64,000 nt of DNA from Gemmatimonadota bacterium (GTDB lineage Bacteria; Latescibacterota; UBA2968; UBA8231). The position numbers were made by a program, and so were the translations under genes. The stretch spans positions 1 through 64,000 of the forward strand of contig VXML01000069.1 of the NCBI GenBank assembly GCA_009841115.1, given 5' to 3'. This document shows positions 16,783-25,455 of the stretch, one piece after another; position 1 is the first letter of the stretch; each line of letters begins with the position of its first letter. The notes under the pieces were generated by a model. The model searched no databases. It was not told the origin of the DNA and saw only the letters and a program-made list of their open reading frames with translations.

Positions 16783-17900
16783 TGCCAATGCACCAAACCC
16801 TCTTGCTGTCCGGGTGCCGTGCGGGCGACCCCCAGCAAGATGCCCACTCCTGCCATATTCCCCATCAGCGACGAGCCTCCATAGCTGACAAAGGGCAGCG
16901 GCAAGCCGGTGGTGGGTAGTACCCCGACGACCACTCCGATGTTTAACAGGGCGTATATCGAGATCATCGCCGTAATGCCGATGGCAACCAAAAAGCCGTA
17001 TGTATCACCAGCGCGGGTCCCAATGCGCACTCCGTAAAACGAGAAAGCCGCGAAAAGTCCCAAGACGGCCAAGGTACCTACAAGCCCCATTTCCTCGCCG
17101 ATGACCGAGAACACAAAATCCGTGTGTGGCTCGGGTAGGTACTGCTCTTTTTGCATGCTGTTGCCCAAACCCACCCCCAAAAGGCCGCCATTGCCCATGC
17201 CGTAGAGCGACTGCAAAACTTGATAGGAGCCAGCCGGATCGCGCTCTGGGTCGATAAAGCTGACTAAGCGCCGCATCTGATAGCTCGAATGCATCAGGGA
17301 AAACCCAATGCCCAACAGCGCCAGCAACCCAGCCCCGGCCAAGTGGTACAAGCGCATTCCGCCGACCCACAGCATGATTAAGGCAATCAGCCCCAGCGCA
17401 ATAGCCGTCCCCAAGTCGGGCTGCAATACGATGAGTACGAGGGCAAAGCCAACGATCAACAAACGGGGCACAAACCCGCGACTAAAATCGTGCAGCTCGT
17501 CGCGCTTGCGCACCAAGACATCCGCCAAGTAGAGCACCAGCGCCAGCTTGGCAAACTCGGCCGGCTGAAAGGCCAAGGCCCCGCCCCAAGCCGGAATGCT
17601 CAACCAGCGCTGAGCTGCGCCGTGACCCCACGCCAAGACCAGCAAGAGCAACAAGAGGGCCAGCAGCATGATCGGCCGCGAAAGCCGCGCCCACCAATGC
17701 AAAGGCATCCGCGCGAATGCGAGCATGAGCACCAAGCCGATGAAGACGCGGATGGATTGCCTTTTGAGGAAGAGACCCGAGTCGCCAAAGCGCACGTTGG
17801 CCAAAACAGAGCTAGAGCTATAGACCATGACCAGCCCCAAGCCTACCAGCGTCAGGCAAATCAGCAACACCAACATGCTGTCGCGCTGCACAGCTATCAT
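16779..17900 (-). CDS. ftsW: Peptidoglycan polymerase FtsW (SEDS family)
   Basis: A 373-residue polytopic membrane protein of the SEDS family, which polymerises lipid II at the septum together with FtsI. About ten hydrophobic helices are visible. Conserved SEDS signatures include LVMVYSSSS at the first helix, QPAEFAKLALVLYLA, LLQPDLGTAIALG and the C-terminal TGLPLPFVSYGGSSL. The position between murF and murC and the pairing with ftsI favour FtsW over RodA. The gap of 56 bases to murF is where mraY and murD are commonly found in other genomes. Confidence 0.95.
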   Translation of the reverse strand: MIAVQRDSMLVLLICLTLVGLGLVMVYSSSSVLANVRFGDSGLFLKRQSIRVFIGLVLMLAFARMPLHWWARLSRPIMLLALLLLLLVLAWGHGAAQRWLSIPAWGGALAFQPAEFAKLALVLYLADVLVRKRDELHDFSRGFVPRLLIVGFALVLIVLQPDLGTAIALGLIALIMLWVGGMRLYHLAGAGLLALLGIGFSLMHSSYQMRRLVSFIDPERDPAGSYQVLQSLYGMGNGGLLGVGLGNSMQKEQYLPEPHTDFVFSVIGEEMGLVGTLAVLGLFAAFSFYGVRIGTRAGDTYGFLVAIGITAMISIYALLNIGVVVGVLPTTGLPLPFVSYGGSSLMGNMAGVGILLGVARTAPGQQEGLVHWQ

Positions 17901-17956
17901 CAGTGATGGAACTCTAGGTTGCTTAGGGGAATGAGAGGGTGCTCGGTGGGAGCGAG

Positions 17957-19333
17957 CTAGCTCAACTGCTGCAGAATGCGCTCGACGACTCGATCAAAGG
18001 TCATGGCCCGAGAGGCCTTGACTAAGACTACATCGCCGTGGCGCAATTGCGCCACGGCGAATTCGCCGAGTTGCTCGGGCTGCTCGAAGTGGCGAGCCGC
18101 GTCTTGGGCCATACCAGCCGCACGAGCTGCGGCCACTAAGTGCGCGCTTTCGCGACCGGTAGCCAAGACGACATCGGCGCACCCGGCGGCCTTCTCGCCG
18201 ACAACCGCGTGCAACCGGCCGCTCTCCGCACCGAGCTCCAGCATGTCGCCGAGTACGGCGATTTTCCGCGCACCGGGTACGTCGACGAGGAGGTCGAGTG
18301 CAGCCGACATCGAGCCGGGACTGGCATTGTAGCAATCGTCGATTACTGCGATCCCATTTTTGCGCACGATCTCGCCGCGCTGACTCACCGCCTCAAACTC
18401 GGCGAGGGCGCGCTGGATCCCTTCCCAAGGCACGCCGAGGATGCGACCGACCGCGGCCGCGGCCAAGGCATTGTACGCATTGTGCCGCCCTGGAACGTTG
18501 AGATCAATGGGAACATTGTGTAGAAGGAAGTGGCCGCAGCCCTTCTGGTCGAGTACGAGCCTCTCCCCACGAAACTCGCTCTCACGCGCAAAACCGAAGG
18601 TCAGGAGTCTCCCCTTTGTCCTCTTTATCTCCTGAACCACGACACGGTCATCGGCGTTGACGAGAGCCGTTAAAGACTCGTCCAAATAATCCAGAAGCTC
18701 CCCTTTTGCCTTGGCCACTCCTTCTACAGACCCGAAAAATTCTATGTGTGCAGTCCCGATGTTGAGCAAAACCCCAATGGTAGGTTCGGCAATCGAACAC
18801 AGGTAGCGAATGTCCCCTATCCGCCGCGCTGCCAATTCCAACACCACCGCCTCGTGGCTCGGCGACAGTTGCAGCAAAGTGCGGGGCACCCCTATCTCGT
18901 TGTTCTCGCTGCCGATAGTTTTCAAAACGCGGTACCGCTGCCCCAACACAGCGGCGATCATTTCCTTAGTCGTCGTCTTGCCCGCGCTACCGACGACGGC
19001 CACCACCGGTATCGCCCAGCGCCGCCGATACGCCCGCGCCATGTCGCCCAGCGCTTGCAGCGTCGAATCAACGGCCAATAGCGGGCCGGAGGCCGCCTGG
19101 TCCAACCCTGGCCAACGGCGTTCTACTAAAGCTGCGCACGCGCCGCGGGCAAAGGCGGCCTCGACGAAGTCGTGCCCGTCAAAGCGCTCGCCTCGCAGCG
19201 CGATGAACAACTCGCCCTTGTCGATAGACCGGCTATCGGTCGCCACTGCTTGCAGAGCGCAATCCGGCTGGAGGTTGCCGACCGGGTCGGCAGCCGTCCA
19301 CTCCACCATCTCACTCAGGGTCACGGCGCGCAT
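17957..19333 (-). CDS. murF: UDP-N-acetylmuramoyl-tripeptide--D-alanyl-D-alanine ligase
   Basis: A 458-residue Mur ligase that adds D-Ala-D-Ala to the UDP-MurNAc tripeptide. The ATP loop VVGSAGKTTTKEM (about residue 113) is the MurF form, followed by TIGSENNEIGVP, which is diagnostic for MurF, and DDCYNASPGSM in the C-terminal region. It begins inside the end of murE (13-base overlap), so translation is coupled. The intact domain order and normal length suggest a working enzyme. Confidence 0.97.
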   Translation of the reverse strand: MRAVTLSEMVEWTAADPVGNLQPDCALQAVATDSRSIDKGELFIALRGERFDGHDFVEAAFARGACAALVERRWPGLDQAASGPLLAVDSTLQALGDMARAYRRRWAIPVVAVVGSAGKTTTKEMIAAVLGQRYRVLKTIGSENNEIGVPRTLLQLSPSHEAVVLELAARRIGDIRYLCSIAEPTIGVLLNIGTAHIEFFGSVEGVAKAKGELLDYLDESLTALVNADDRVVVQEIKRTKGRLLTFGFARESEFRGERLVLDQKGCGHFLLHNVPIDLNVPGRHNAYNALAAAAVGRILGVPWEGIQRALAEFEAVSQRGEIVRKNGIAVIDDCYNASPGSMSAALDLLVDVPGARKIAVLGDMLELGAESGRLHAVVGEKAAGCADVVLATGRESAHLVAAARAAGMAQDAARHFEQPEQLGEFAVAQLRHGDVVLVKASRAMTFDRVVERILQQLS

Positions 19334-20832
19334 AGTGGCTGTCCTGCGGCCCCAAGACTGGGGCCGGACGGCTCCCCGGCGCGCAAGTTGCGCAGCACGC
19401 GCCGGGCAACTTCGCGGTCGTCAAAAACCACTACGCGGTCGGCGAATTCCTGCTCCTGTTCGTGCCCTTTGCCGGCAATGACTACGACATCCCCGCTGTG
19501 CGCTGCGGCCAGAGCCGTAGCAATCGCTTGTGCGCGGTCAACTTCGCTGTGAATCGCGCTGCTTTCGGGCACGCCAGCGGCCATATCGTCGATGATGCGC
19601 TGCGGCTCCTCGCTGCGCGGGTTGTCCGAAGTCAAGACCGTCCAATCGGCCAACTCGCCAGCAACGCGGCCCATTAGGGGTCGCTTGCCGCGGTCTCGAT
19701 CTCCGCCACAGCCACAGACGCAGATCAAACGGCCGCTGCCCAAATCGCGGGCGGCGTGCAAAACCCTTTCTAGCGCATCCGGGGTGTGGGCGTAATCCAC
19801 GATGACCGCGAAATCCTGCCCTTCGGCGATCTGCTCACAGCGGCCGGGGACGCCCGCTAGGGTGGCCAAACCGCGACATAAGGCAGCGGTATCCAAATCC
19901 AAGGCCAACCCGGTGGCCACGACGGCCATAGTATTATAGTAGTTGAAACGACCGATCAAATGCGTCTGCACCTCAATAGGACCAACTGGGGTATCCAAGC
20001 ACAGGTGCGCCCCCTGCCGACTAACGTCGGCGCTTTGCAACCGCACCTCGGCCTCCGAGCCACAGCCATACGTCACGACGCGCACCTGAGTTCTGCGAGC
20101 CAATTCGTCGGCGTGGGCGTCGTCGGCGTTAATCACCGCAATCGCACCTTCTTGCAGGCTTTCAAAAAGCCGGGCCTTGGCCGCAAAGTAGGCATCCCAA
20201 GTCCCGTGAAAATCCAAGTGATCGCGCGTCAGATTCGTAAAAACCGCCGCCCGGAAGGGAATGCCATCCACCCTTTTTAATGCCAGTCCATGAGAAGACA
20301 CTTCTAACACGGCCGCTTGCTTGCCGGCATCGACGAGCCGACGCAGTAAGCCGTGTAGCTGGGCGGCCTCGGGCGTAGTATTGTCCATCTTCTCCAATTC
20401 GCCATTGCACCAAAATCCCAAGGTTCCCAAGTACCCGCACGGCAGGCCAGCGGCTTCGAGGGCACTCCTGAGCAGGAAGGCAGTGGTGGTCTTGCCATTG
20501 GTGCCGGTGACGCCGACGTTCAGCAGCGCCTGTCCGGGAAAGGCATAAAAGCGCGCCGCCATTCGAGCCAGTGCGGCTCGGCAGTCTGCCACCTGCACCT
20601 GCGTCGCACCGGCACAATCGATCCGCTCTTCCACCATCACGGCACGGGCACCGCGGGCGATGGCATGATCGACAAAGTGGTGTCGGTCCTGTTCCTGTCC
20701 CCCGCGTATAGCCACGAAAAAGTCGCCTTCTTCCACGCAACGCGAATCGCAGCGGATCTGCCCTAGTTCAATATTTGGGTCGCCCTCCACGCAGGCGTCG
20801 GGCAGCTCTTCGAGTAGGTATTTTAAGTTCAT
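19321..20832 (-). CDS. murE: UDP-MurNAc-L-Ala-D-Glu--meso-diaminopimelate ligase
   Basis: A 503-residue Mur ligase adding the third stem residue. The ATP loop is GVTGTNGKTTTAFLL (about residue 108). The C-terminal TSDNPRSEEP holds the DNPR motif that selects meso-diaminopimelate over lysine, so the wall is of the DAP type expected for diderms. The carbamylated-lysine region EVSSHGLAL is present. It starts one base after the ftsI stop and overlaps murF at its end. Confidence 0.97.
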   Translation of the reverse strand: MNLKYLLEELPDACVEGDPNIELGQIRCDSRCVEEGDFFVAIRGGQEQDRHHFVDHAIARGARAVMVEERIDCAGATQVQVADCRAALARMAARFYAFPGQALLNVGVTGTNGKTTTAFLLRSALEAAGLPCGYLGTLGFWCNGELEKMDNTTPEAAQLHGLLRRLVDAGKQAAVLEVSSHGLALKRVDGIPFRAAVFTNLTRDHLDFHGTWDAYFAAKARLFESLQEGAIAVINADDAHADELARRTQVRVVTYGCGSEAEVRLQSADVSRQGAHLCLDTPVGPIEVQTHLIGRFNYYNTMAVVATGLALDLDTAALCRGLATLAGVPGRCEQIAEGQDFAVIVDYAHTPDALERVLHAARDLGSGRLICVCGCGGDRDRGKRPLMGRVAGELADWTVLTSDNPRSEEPQRIIDDMAAGVPESSAIHSEVDRAQAIATALAAAHSGDVVVIAGKGHEQEQEFADRVVVFDDREVARRVLRNLRAGEPSGPSLGAAGQPLCAP

Positions 20833-20833
20833 A

Positions 20834-22798
20834 TTAAATACCTCTCGAACTTTGGGCTAGGATGTTTCCAACGAGGCGGGCCTGCCGCATTTTCCACGGG
20901 TTGCGGGCGGCTTCTGCGCCCAGCGTGCAGTTGATTTGCTCTACGCGTCCGGCCCGACCCGGCAAGGGCGACTGATTGACAACCACGGTACCCGCGCCGG
21001 AAAAGGCCACCGACAACCCCCGCATCTGCGCCTGGAAGCGGGCCATGTCCGGGGTCATACCGCGCAGGTCGGGCACAGCCGGACCCTCTTTCTGCGGACG
21101 CTTGGCTGCTGGCTCGACCAACAGGCCACTAGGCAGGCTGATGATCCGCTTCATCACCCGGCGGAAGGTCGGGGCAGCCACAGATCCTCCCCACCCATTC
21201 ACGCTGGGATTTTCGACCATAATCACGCACGCGTACTGAGGATTGTTGGCTGGCAGAAAGCCGACGAATGAAGCTATGCTGGCGTTGGGATCATAGCCGC
21301 TGCCATCGGCTAAGGCGCGCTGAGCTGTGCCCGTTTTTCCGGCTACAGCCACGCCCTCGATGCGGGCCTTTTGCCCGGTGCCCCTTTCCACGACTCCAGT
21401 CAGCACCTCGCTTAGCGTCGCCGCCGTCTTCCGGCTCACGACCCGGCGGATCGGCTGGGGACCGCCGCGATCGTCGAGCCGACCGTCCGAATCAATCGTT
21501 CCGGCGACAATCCGCGGTGCCATCAACACGCCACCGTTAGCAATAGCTCCGTACGCCATGGCGAGTTGCAGGGCCGTCACGCCGATTTCCTGCCCGATGG
21601 CAATAGTCGCCCGCGACCGCCTAGACCACTGATTGACCTCCTGCAATAAACCAGGCGTTTCCGCTGGCAAGTCAATGCCCGTGCGAATCGCGAAGCCAAA
21701 GTTGCGGATGTGTTCGTAAAAGCGATGCCGCGCCAGCCGCTGCGCCAGCTTGATCGTGCCGATGTTGCTCGATTTTTCCAAGACCTGAGCAAAAAGCAAA
21801 TCGCCGTGGGGCTGGATATCGCGGATCGTGTCGCCATTGGCCAACCTGAACGTCCCGTGCCCGCAAAAGATGCGATCGTGCAGGCTGGCCAGCCCATCTT
21901 CAAGGACGGCGGCAGCCGCGATGACTTTGAAGGTCGAACCAGGTTCGTACACGTCGGTTATCGCGCGATTGCGCCTGAGTTCCGGCGAGGAGCGAGACGC
22001 CTTATTGGGATCGAAAAGCGGCAGGTTGGCCATGGCCAGTACCTCACCACTGCGCGGGGCGATAATGACGCCCAATGCACCTTGGGCCTTTGAACCGTCG
22101 ATGGCCCGTTGTAGCTCTTCTTCTAGAATGCTCTGATAGACTCCATCAATGGTCAGCATCAGGTCGCGACCGTGCTCCGGCTCTTCACGCTGCTGCTGAC
22201 GCCCGGGTATTTGCTTGCCGCGCGCATCGACGAATCCCACTACCGAGCCATCCTTTTCGCGCAATATATCGTCAAAGGCTCGCTCAATCCCCTCGCGGCC
22301 GCTATTGTCGATGTTGGTGTGCCCGATGAGTTGGCCGGCCAGCGACCCCAAGGGATACTGGCGACGAGTCTCTGGGTGTTGGAACACGCCGGCGAACGCG
22401 ACCGCTCCCACATCCGCGTCAACCACCTGACGTGCCAGATAGATAAATTGCTTGTCCCCACGTAATTGGCGCTCAATGAACTCGGTCCGTTTATCGTTCA
22501 AGGACGCGAAGTGGGCGGCTACGCGCTTGGGATCTCCAACCTGATCGGGATAGGCATAAAACGACGTGGCTTGGACATCTACGGCCAAATTGTTGCCGCG
22601 TCGATCGACGACTCGACCCCGGCTCGCTTTCAGCGTGCGCCGCTCAAGGTACTGCGCATGGGCTTCGGCGCTGTACGCCTCGTGCCTGAAGATCTGGATT
22701 TGGATGAGGCGTGCAGATAGCCCCAACCACGCCACCGCACCCAAAATCACGATCCAGCGCAGCCGACTAATGCCCGTATGTTGCACCCGTGGCCTCAT
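20834..22798 (-). CDS. ftsI: Septal penicillin-binding protein with PASTA domain
   Basis: A 654-residue class B transpeptidase that crosslinks septal peptidoglycan. A short cytoplasmic tail and one membrane helix (WIVILGAVAWLGLSARL) precede the dimerisation domain and the transpeptidase domain with EPGSTFKVI (SxxK serine), SSNIG (SxN) and AGKTGTAQ (KTG). After it, about residues 585-640, is one PASTA domain (VPDLRGMT to the Cys-Thr-Leu-Gly end), unusual for Gram-negative FtsI and more like SpoVD-type proteins. The start at 22798 overlaps the ftsL stop as TGATG and has AAGGAG upstream; a TTG 15 bases earlier is less likely. Confidence 0.95.
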   Translation of the reverse strand: MRPRVQHTGISRLRWIVILGAVAWLGLSARLIQIQIFRHEAYSAEAHAQYLERRTLKASRGRVVDRRGNNLAVDVQATSFYAYPDQVGDPKRVAAHFASLNDKRTEFIERQLRGDKQFIYLARQVVDADVGAVAFAGVFQHPETRRQYPLGSLAGQLIGHTNIDNSGREGIERAFDDILREKDGSVVGFVDARGKQIPGRQQQREEPEHGRDLMLTIDGVYQSILEEELQRAIDGSKAQGALGVIIAPRSGEVLAMANLPLFDPNKASRSSPELRRNRAITDVYEPGSTFKVIAAAAVLEDGLASLHDRIFCGHGTFRLANGDTIRDIQPHGDLLFAQVLEKSSNIGTIKLAQRLARHRFYEHIRNFGFAIRTGIDLPAETPGLLQEVNQWSRRSRATIAIGQEIGVTALQLAMAYGAIANGGVLMAPRIVAGTIDSDGRLDDRGGPQPIRRVVSRKTAATLSEVLTGVVERGTGQKARIEGVAVAGKTGTAQRALADGSGYDPNASIASFVGFLPANNPQYACVIMVENPSVNGWGGSVAAPTFRRVMKRIISLPSGLLVEPAAKRPQKEGPAVPDLRGMTPDMARFQAQMRGLSVAFSGAGTVVVNQSPLPGRAGRVEQINCTLGAEAARNPWKMRQARLVGNILAQSSRGI

Positions 22799-23100
22799 CA
22801 ATCTCCTTCCCAATGAGCCAATGCACCATTATTCATGCCATTTATAGTCTGCGAGGGATAGACCATGCCGAGCTGGCCGAAGGCCACTTTCTCGACAAAG
22901 CCGGAGTTTTTCCGCACTACAATAGCCGCCAATAGCTGAGCGCGCGCTCTGTCGAGCTCGGCTATTTGCGTCTCAGCCGTGCTTATGCCGCCGACCACTC
23001 GGGCCATTTCGACCTTTTGCCAGACGTGGAAGAGGGCCGCCCCAGCCAGCATCCCTATGAGGAGCACGTACTTCACACAGGAAATTCCGCCTTTGCTCAT
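22798..23100 (-). CDS. ftsL: FtsL-like small division membrane protein
   Basis: A 100-residue bitopic protein. A short N-terminus and a single membrane helix (VKYVLLIGMLAGAALFHVW) are followed by a helical, coiled-coil-like stretch with heptad-like Ala, Leu and Ile positions (ISTAETQIAELDRARAQLLAAI). Sequence identity to FtsL proteins is always low; the call rests on size, topology and its place between rsmH and ftsI. In the cell FtsL would bridge FtsQ and FtsB and activate FtsWI. Confidence 0.8.
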   Translation of the reverse strand: MSKGGISCVKYVLLIGMLAGAALFHVWQKVEMARVVGGISTAETQIAELDRARAQLLAAIVVRKNSGFVEKVAFGQLGMVYPSQTINGMNNGALAHWEGD

Positions 23101-23101
23101 A

Positions 23102-24028
23102 TTAGCCTGCCTCGATTTTTTCGTAGATTCTCAAAATGGCGCTGCGCGCTCGAGTATTTTGTTTGACCTCGGCCTCGCTCGCTCTCTGCAATTTGTAACC
23201 TACTCGCTTGAACGACGGTTCTCTCCCGCAGGTGCAAATGGGTACGCGCGGCGGACAAATGCAGCCGCGCACTAGCGCCGCGAAATGCTGCTTGACCAAT
23301 CGATCCTCCAAGGAGTGATAGGCCAAGACGACTAGTCGGCCACTGGGTTTCAGTCCGACCTCTGCAGCCGTCAACCCCGCCTGCAACTGTCCCAACTCGT
23401 CGTTGACGGCAATGCGCAGCGCTTGGAATACGCGCGCCAGCGTCTTGTTGAGCATCTGGGGCCGCGTGGCCGCTACGGCCTGCCGCAAAGCCTGCGTAGT
23501 GATCAAGGGCTCGAGCCGCTGTTGTCGATAGATCGAGCGCGCGATCCGCCGCGCTGCGCGTTCTTCCCCGTAGCGCGCAATTAACTCGGCCAGTTCGCGC
23601 TCGCTGCACGCCGCGATCAATTCGGCGGCTGTTGGGCCAACTTCCGCATCCATTCGCATGTCGAGAGGCCCGTCGGCCCGATAGCTGAATCCCCGAGCCG
23701 ATGCGTCGATCTGATGCGAGGAAACCCCTAAGTCGAACAGGACGCCGCTCAACGGCCCGATCCCCTCTTGCACCAGCAACTCGCTCAATTCGGCAAAGCG
23801 GCCTTGCCGCACGACGGCTCGCGTATCGGCTGCCAACTTCGCTCGCGCTGCCGCTACGGCCTCCCGATCCCGATCGACGGCCAGCAGCCGCCCCTTGGGG
23901 CCGAGAGCTTGAAGCAATGCCCAACTGTGGCCGCCACCGCCGGCTGTCGCATCCACGTACGCTCCGTCTGGATCGGCGACTAGCCCCGCGATCACTTCCT
24001 CGACCATGACCGGGATGTGGTATGCCAT
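23102..24028 (-). CDS. rsmH: 16S rRNA (cytosine1402-N4)-methyltransferase
   Basis: A 308-residue RsmH (MraW), which methylates N4 of C1402 in the 16S rRNA decoding site. It starts HIPVMVEEV, then the SAM-binding DATAGGGGHS, LLAVDRDREAV, and the diagnostic LFDLGVSSHQID and GFSYRADGPLDMRM blocks; VLAYHSLEDRLVKQ is near the C-terminus. It sits between mraZ (15-base gap) and ftsL. A same-strand open frame over nearly the same bases encodes low-complexity Arg/Ser-rich sequence and is not a gene. Confidence 0.97.
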   Translation of the reverse strand: MAYHIPVMVEEVIAGLVADPDGAYVDATAGGGGHSWALLQALGPKGRLLAVDRDREAVAAARAKLAADTRAVVRQGRFAELSELLVQEGIGPLSGVLFDLGVSSHQIDASARGFSYRADGPLDMRMDAEVGPTAAELIAACSERELAELIARYGEERAARRIARSIYRQQRLEPLITTQALRQAVAATRPQMLNKTLARVFQALRIAVNDELGQLQAGLTAAEVGLKPSGRLVVLAYHSLEDRLVKQHFAALVRGCICPPRVPICTCGREPSFKRVGYKLQRASEAEVKQNTRARSAILRIYEKIEAG

Positions 24029-24043
24029 GTTTCGGATTCATAG

Positions 24044-24487
24044 CTATAGGTCTAATTCAAACTCGGTAAGGGTCCCGGCGAGGTCTTCCATCGACGGAAG
24101 TTCCTCGCTGTTTTCTGGACTCCAAAACTCCAACTTGTCCAACGAGCCGATAATCACCATCTGATCGGTAATACCGGCCTTAGCTAGGATCTTGCGCGGA
24201 ATGCCGACCCGCCCCTGCCGATCCATTTTGATTTCGGCTGAGTACGAGAGTTTCCAGCGAAGATAGTCCCGTACCTTGCGGTTGCTGTTCCGTAGCTGGC
24301 TTAGCTGTGCGGCTTTCTCTTCCCAAATGTGCTGGGGATAGGCCTCTAAGCAACCGTCGAAATCCCGCATCACCACGAATGTGTCGTCAGCTTCCAGCGG
24401 CAGTTTTTTACGGAACTCCGCAGGCACAAAAATCCGCCCCTTGTCATCGACAGGAACCTCGTGTCTGCCTGTGAAAAACTGTGCCAT
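24044..24487 (-). CDS. mraZ: Transcriptional regulator MraZ
   Basis: A 147-residue MraZ with two AbrB-like swapped-hairpin repeats: residues 1-50 (HEVPVDDKGRIFVPAEFRKKL) and about 80-125 (EIKMDRQGRVGIPRKILAKAG). MraZ forms a ring and binds direct repeats ahead of its own gene, repressing or activating the dcw operon depending on species. Here four 10-bp repeats lie 28-63 bases upstream of the start. No strong ribosome site is seen. First gene of the dcw cluster. Confidence 0.96.
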   Translation of the reverse strand: MAQFFTGRHEVPVDDKGRIFVPAEFRKKLPLEADDTFVVMRDFDGCLEAYPQHIWEEKAAQLSQLRNSNRKVRDYLRWKLSYSAEIKMDRQGRVGIPRKILAKAGITDQMVIIGSLDKLEFWSPENSEELPSMEDLAGTLTEFELDL

Positions 24488-24514
24488 TTGACGCCCATAT
24501 CAAGTCAAAATTCT

Positions 24515-24550
24515 CGTTCCACCACTTTCCACCACTTTCCACCACATCCC
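24515..24550 (-). promoter_or_regulatory. Probable MraZ operator: four 10-bp direct repeats
   Basis: On the minus strand the sequence reads as the decamer GTGGTGGAAA repeated, with two exact and two imperfect copies at exact 10-base spacing, 28-63 bases upstream of mraZ. This contains AAAGTGG-N3-AAAGTGG, the arrangement reported for mycoplasma MraZ boxes. The helical spacing matches binding by adjacent subunits of the MraZ ring on one DNA face. Confidence 0.75.
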
Positions 24551-24630
24551 AATAATACAGTCATCCCAATGAGACGGCAAGCTAATTTTTCCTATATTTT
24601 TCAAATAGATACGGCCATTTCAAGCCTCTT

Positions 24631-24667
24631 TTACACTTATTTGTGTATATATTACACTTATTTGTGT
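24631..24667. promoter_or_regulatory. Two 16-bp direct repeats upstream of mraZ
   Basis: TTACACTTATTTGTGT occurs at 24631-24646 and 24652-24667, exactly 21 bases apart (two helical turns). Each copy holds an inverted ACAC-N6-GTGT. The pair sits in a very AT-rich stretch between trmB and mraZ, likely within the promoter region of the dcw operon, and looks like a tandem operator for an unknown regulator. Confidence 0.45.
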
Positions 24668-24725
24668 GATTCTCAATTGCCGTCCGCTCTCTTTAATTCT
24701 CGCCTTTGCTGTCATATTGACATAG

Positions 24726-24762
24726 AAAAGGGGTTGGCCATCGAGTGGTCCAACCCCCTTTT
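24726..24762 (-). terminator. Intrinsic terminator after trmB
   Basis: AAAAGGGGTTGG (24726-24737) pairs with CCAACCCCCTTTT (24750-24762). Read on the minus strand it forms a GC-rich stem followed by TTTTC, 18 bases beyond the trmB stop. The A/T symmetry means it could also end transcription in the other direction. Confidence 0.8.
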
Positions 24763-24780
24763 GCGCGTTCAACAGTGCCT

Positions 24781-25383
24781 TTACGCCGATATCTTCTCCA
24801 TGACTCGGCGGTAGATCGGCTTGCCCTGCGCTAGGAACTTGTCTTCGTAATTGGTCCGCGCCCCCACCCACTCAACATCCACCTCTACCAAGCACGAGCT
24901 GGTTTCCAGCGCCGCGAGCATGACGTCGAAATAGTCGGCGTAATCCGTGGCTAGCCACAATTGCCCGCCCGCGCATAACGTGCGCTCGACTTCGCGTAGA
25001 AATGCCTCGTTAAAAAGCCGCCGCTTGTGATGCCGCTTCTTGGGCCAAGGATCGGGAAAGTAAATGTGATAGGCTCGCACTGATGCCGCGGCCACGAAAA
25101 ACTCGACGAATTCTCGCGCATCCATGTGCGCGAATCGCACGTTGTCGAGGTTGCGGCGCACGGCGCGCTGGCGGGCAATGCGCAAGTATTTGGCCGCCCA
25201 TTCGACTCCGATGAAATTCGCTGCGGGTTGGCGGCTGGCCGCGTCGATGATAAAGCGCCCTTTGCCAATGCCGATTTCTACCTCCACCGGCTGATCGTTG
25301 CCGAAAACTTCCCTCCAATCCAACGTCGGATCTTGGTCTGGGTTATCCGGCAACGCCAAAAAACCCGCCCCGGTCTGCTCCAT
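24781..25383 (-). CDS. trmB: tRNA (guanine46-N7)-methyltransferase
   Basis: A 200-residue TrmB, which methylates G46 in the tRNA variable loop with SAM. Visible blocks are VEIGIGKGRFI (SAM loop), FIGVEWAAKYL, the active-site FPDPWPKKRHHKRRL, and the late GARTNYEDKFLAQGKPIYR. The start is placed at the ATG at 25383, because the upstream in-frame ATG would run through the terminator hairpin at 25403-25431; GGGGGAA lies just before the chosen start. The gene is flanked by terminators on both sides, so it appears to be a single-gene unit with its own promoter, which I could not locate. Confidence 0.95.
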   Translation of the reverse strand: MEQTGAGFLALPDNPDQDPTLDWREVFGNDQPVEVEIGIGKGRFIIDAASRQPAANFIGVEWAAKYLRIARQRAVRRNLDNVRFAHMDAREFVEFFVAAASVRAYHIYFPDPWPKKRHHKRRLFNEAFLREVERTLCAGGQLWLATDYADYFDVMLAALETSSCLVEVDVEWVGARTNYEDKFLAQGKPIYRRVMEKISA

Positions 25384-25402
25384 CAAATTCCCCCAAAGAA
25401 AA

Positions 25403-25431
25403 GGCGCTCCCCTAGGTAGCGAGGGAGCGCC
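25403..25431 (-). terminator. Intrinsic terminator after the rhodanese-MoeB gene
   Basis: GGCGCTCCC (25403-25411) and GGGAGCGCC (25423-25431) form a 9-bp stem with an 11-base loop. On the minus strand it is followed by TTTTCTTT. It lies 25 bases past the stop of the preceding gene and ends the sulfur/Fe-S cluster. Confidence 0.85.
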
Positions 25432-25455
25432 GTACAAATAATACTGCGAATCGAG

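Noticed and set aside
23097..24041. Long same-strand open frame overlapping rsmH
   Set aside because: It encodes low-complexity Arg/Ser/Gly-rich sequence with no domain, while the rsmH frame is fully conserved.
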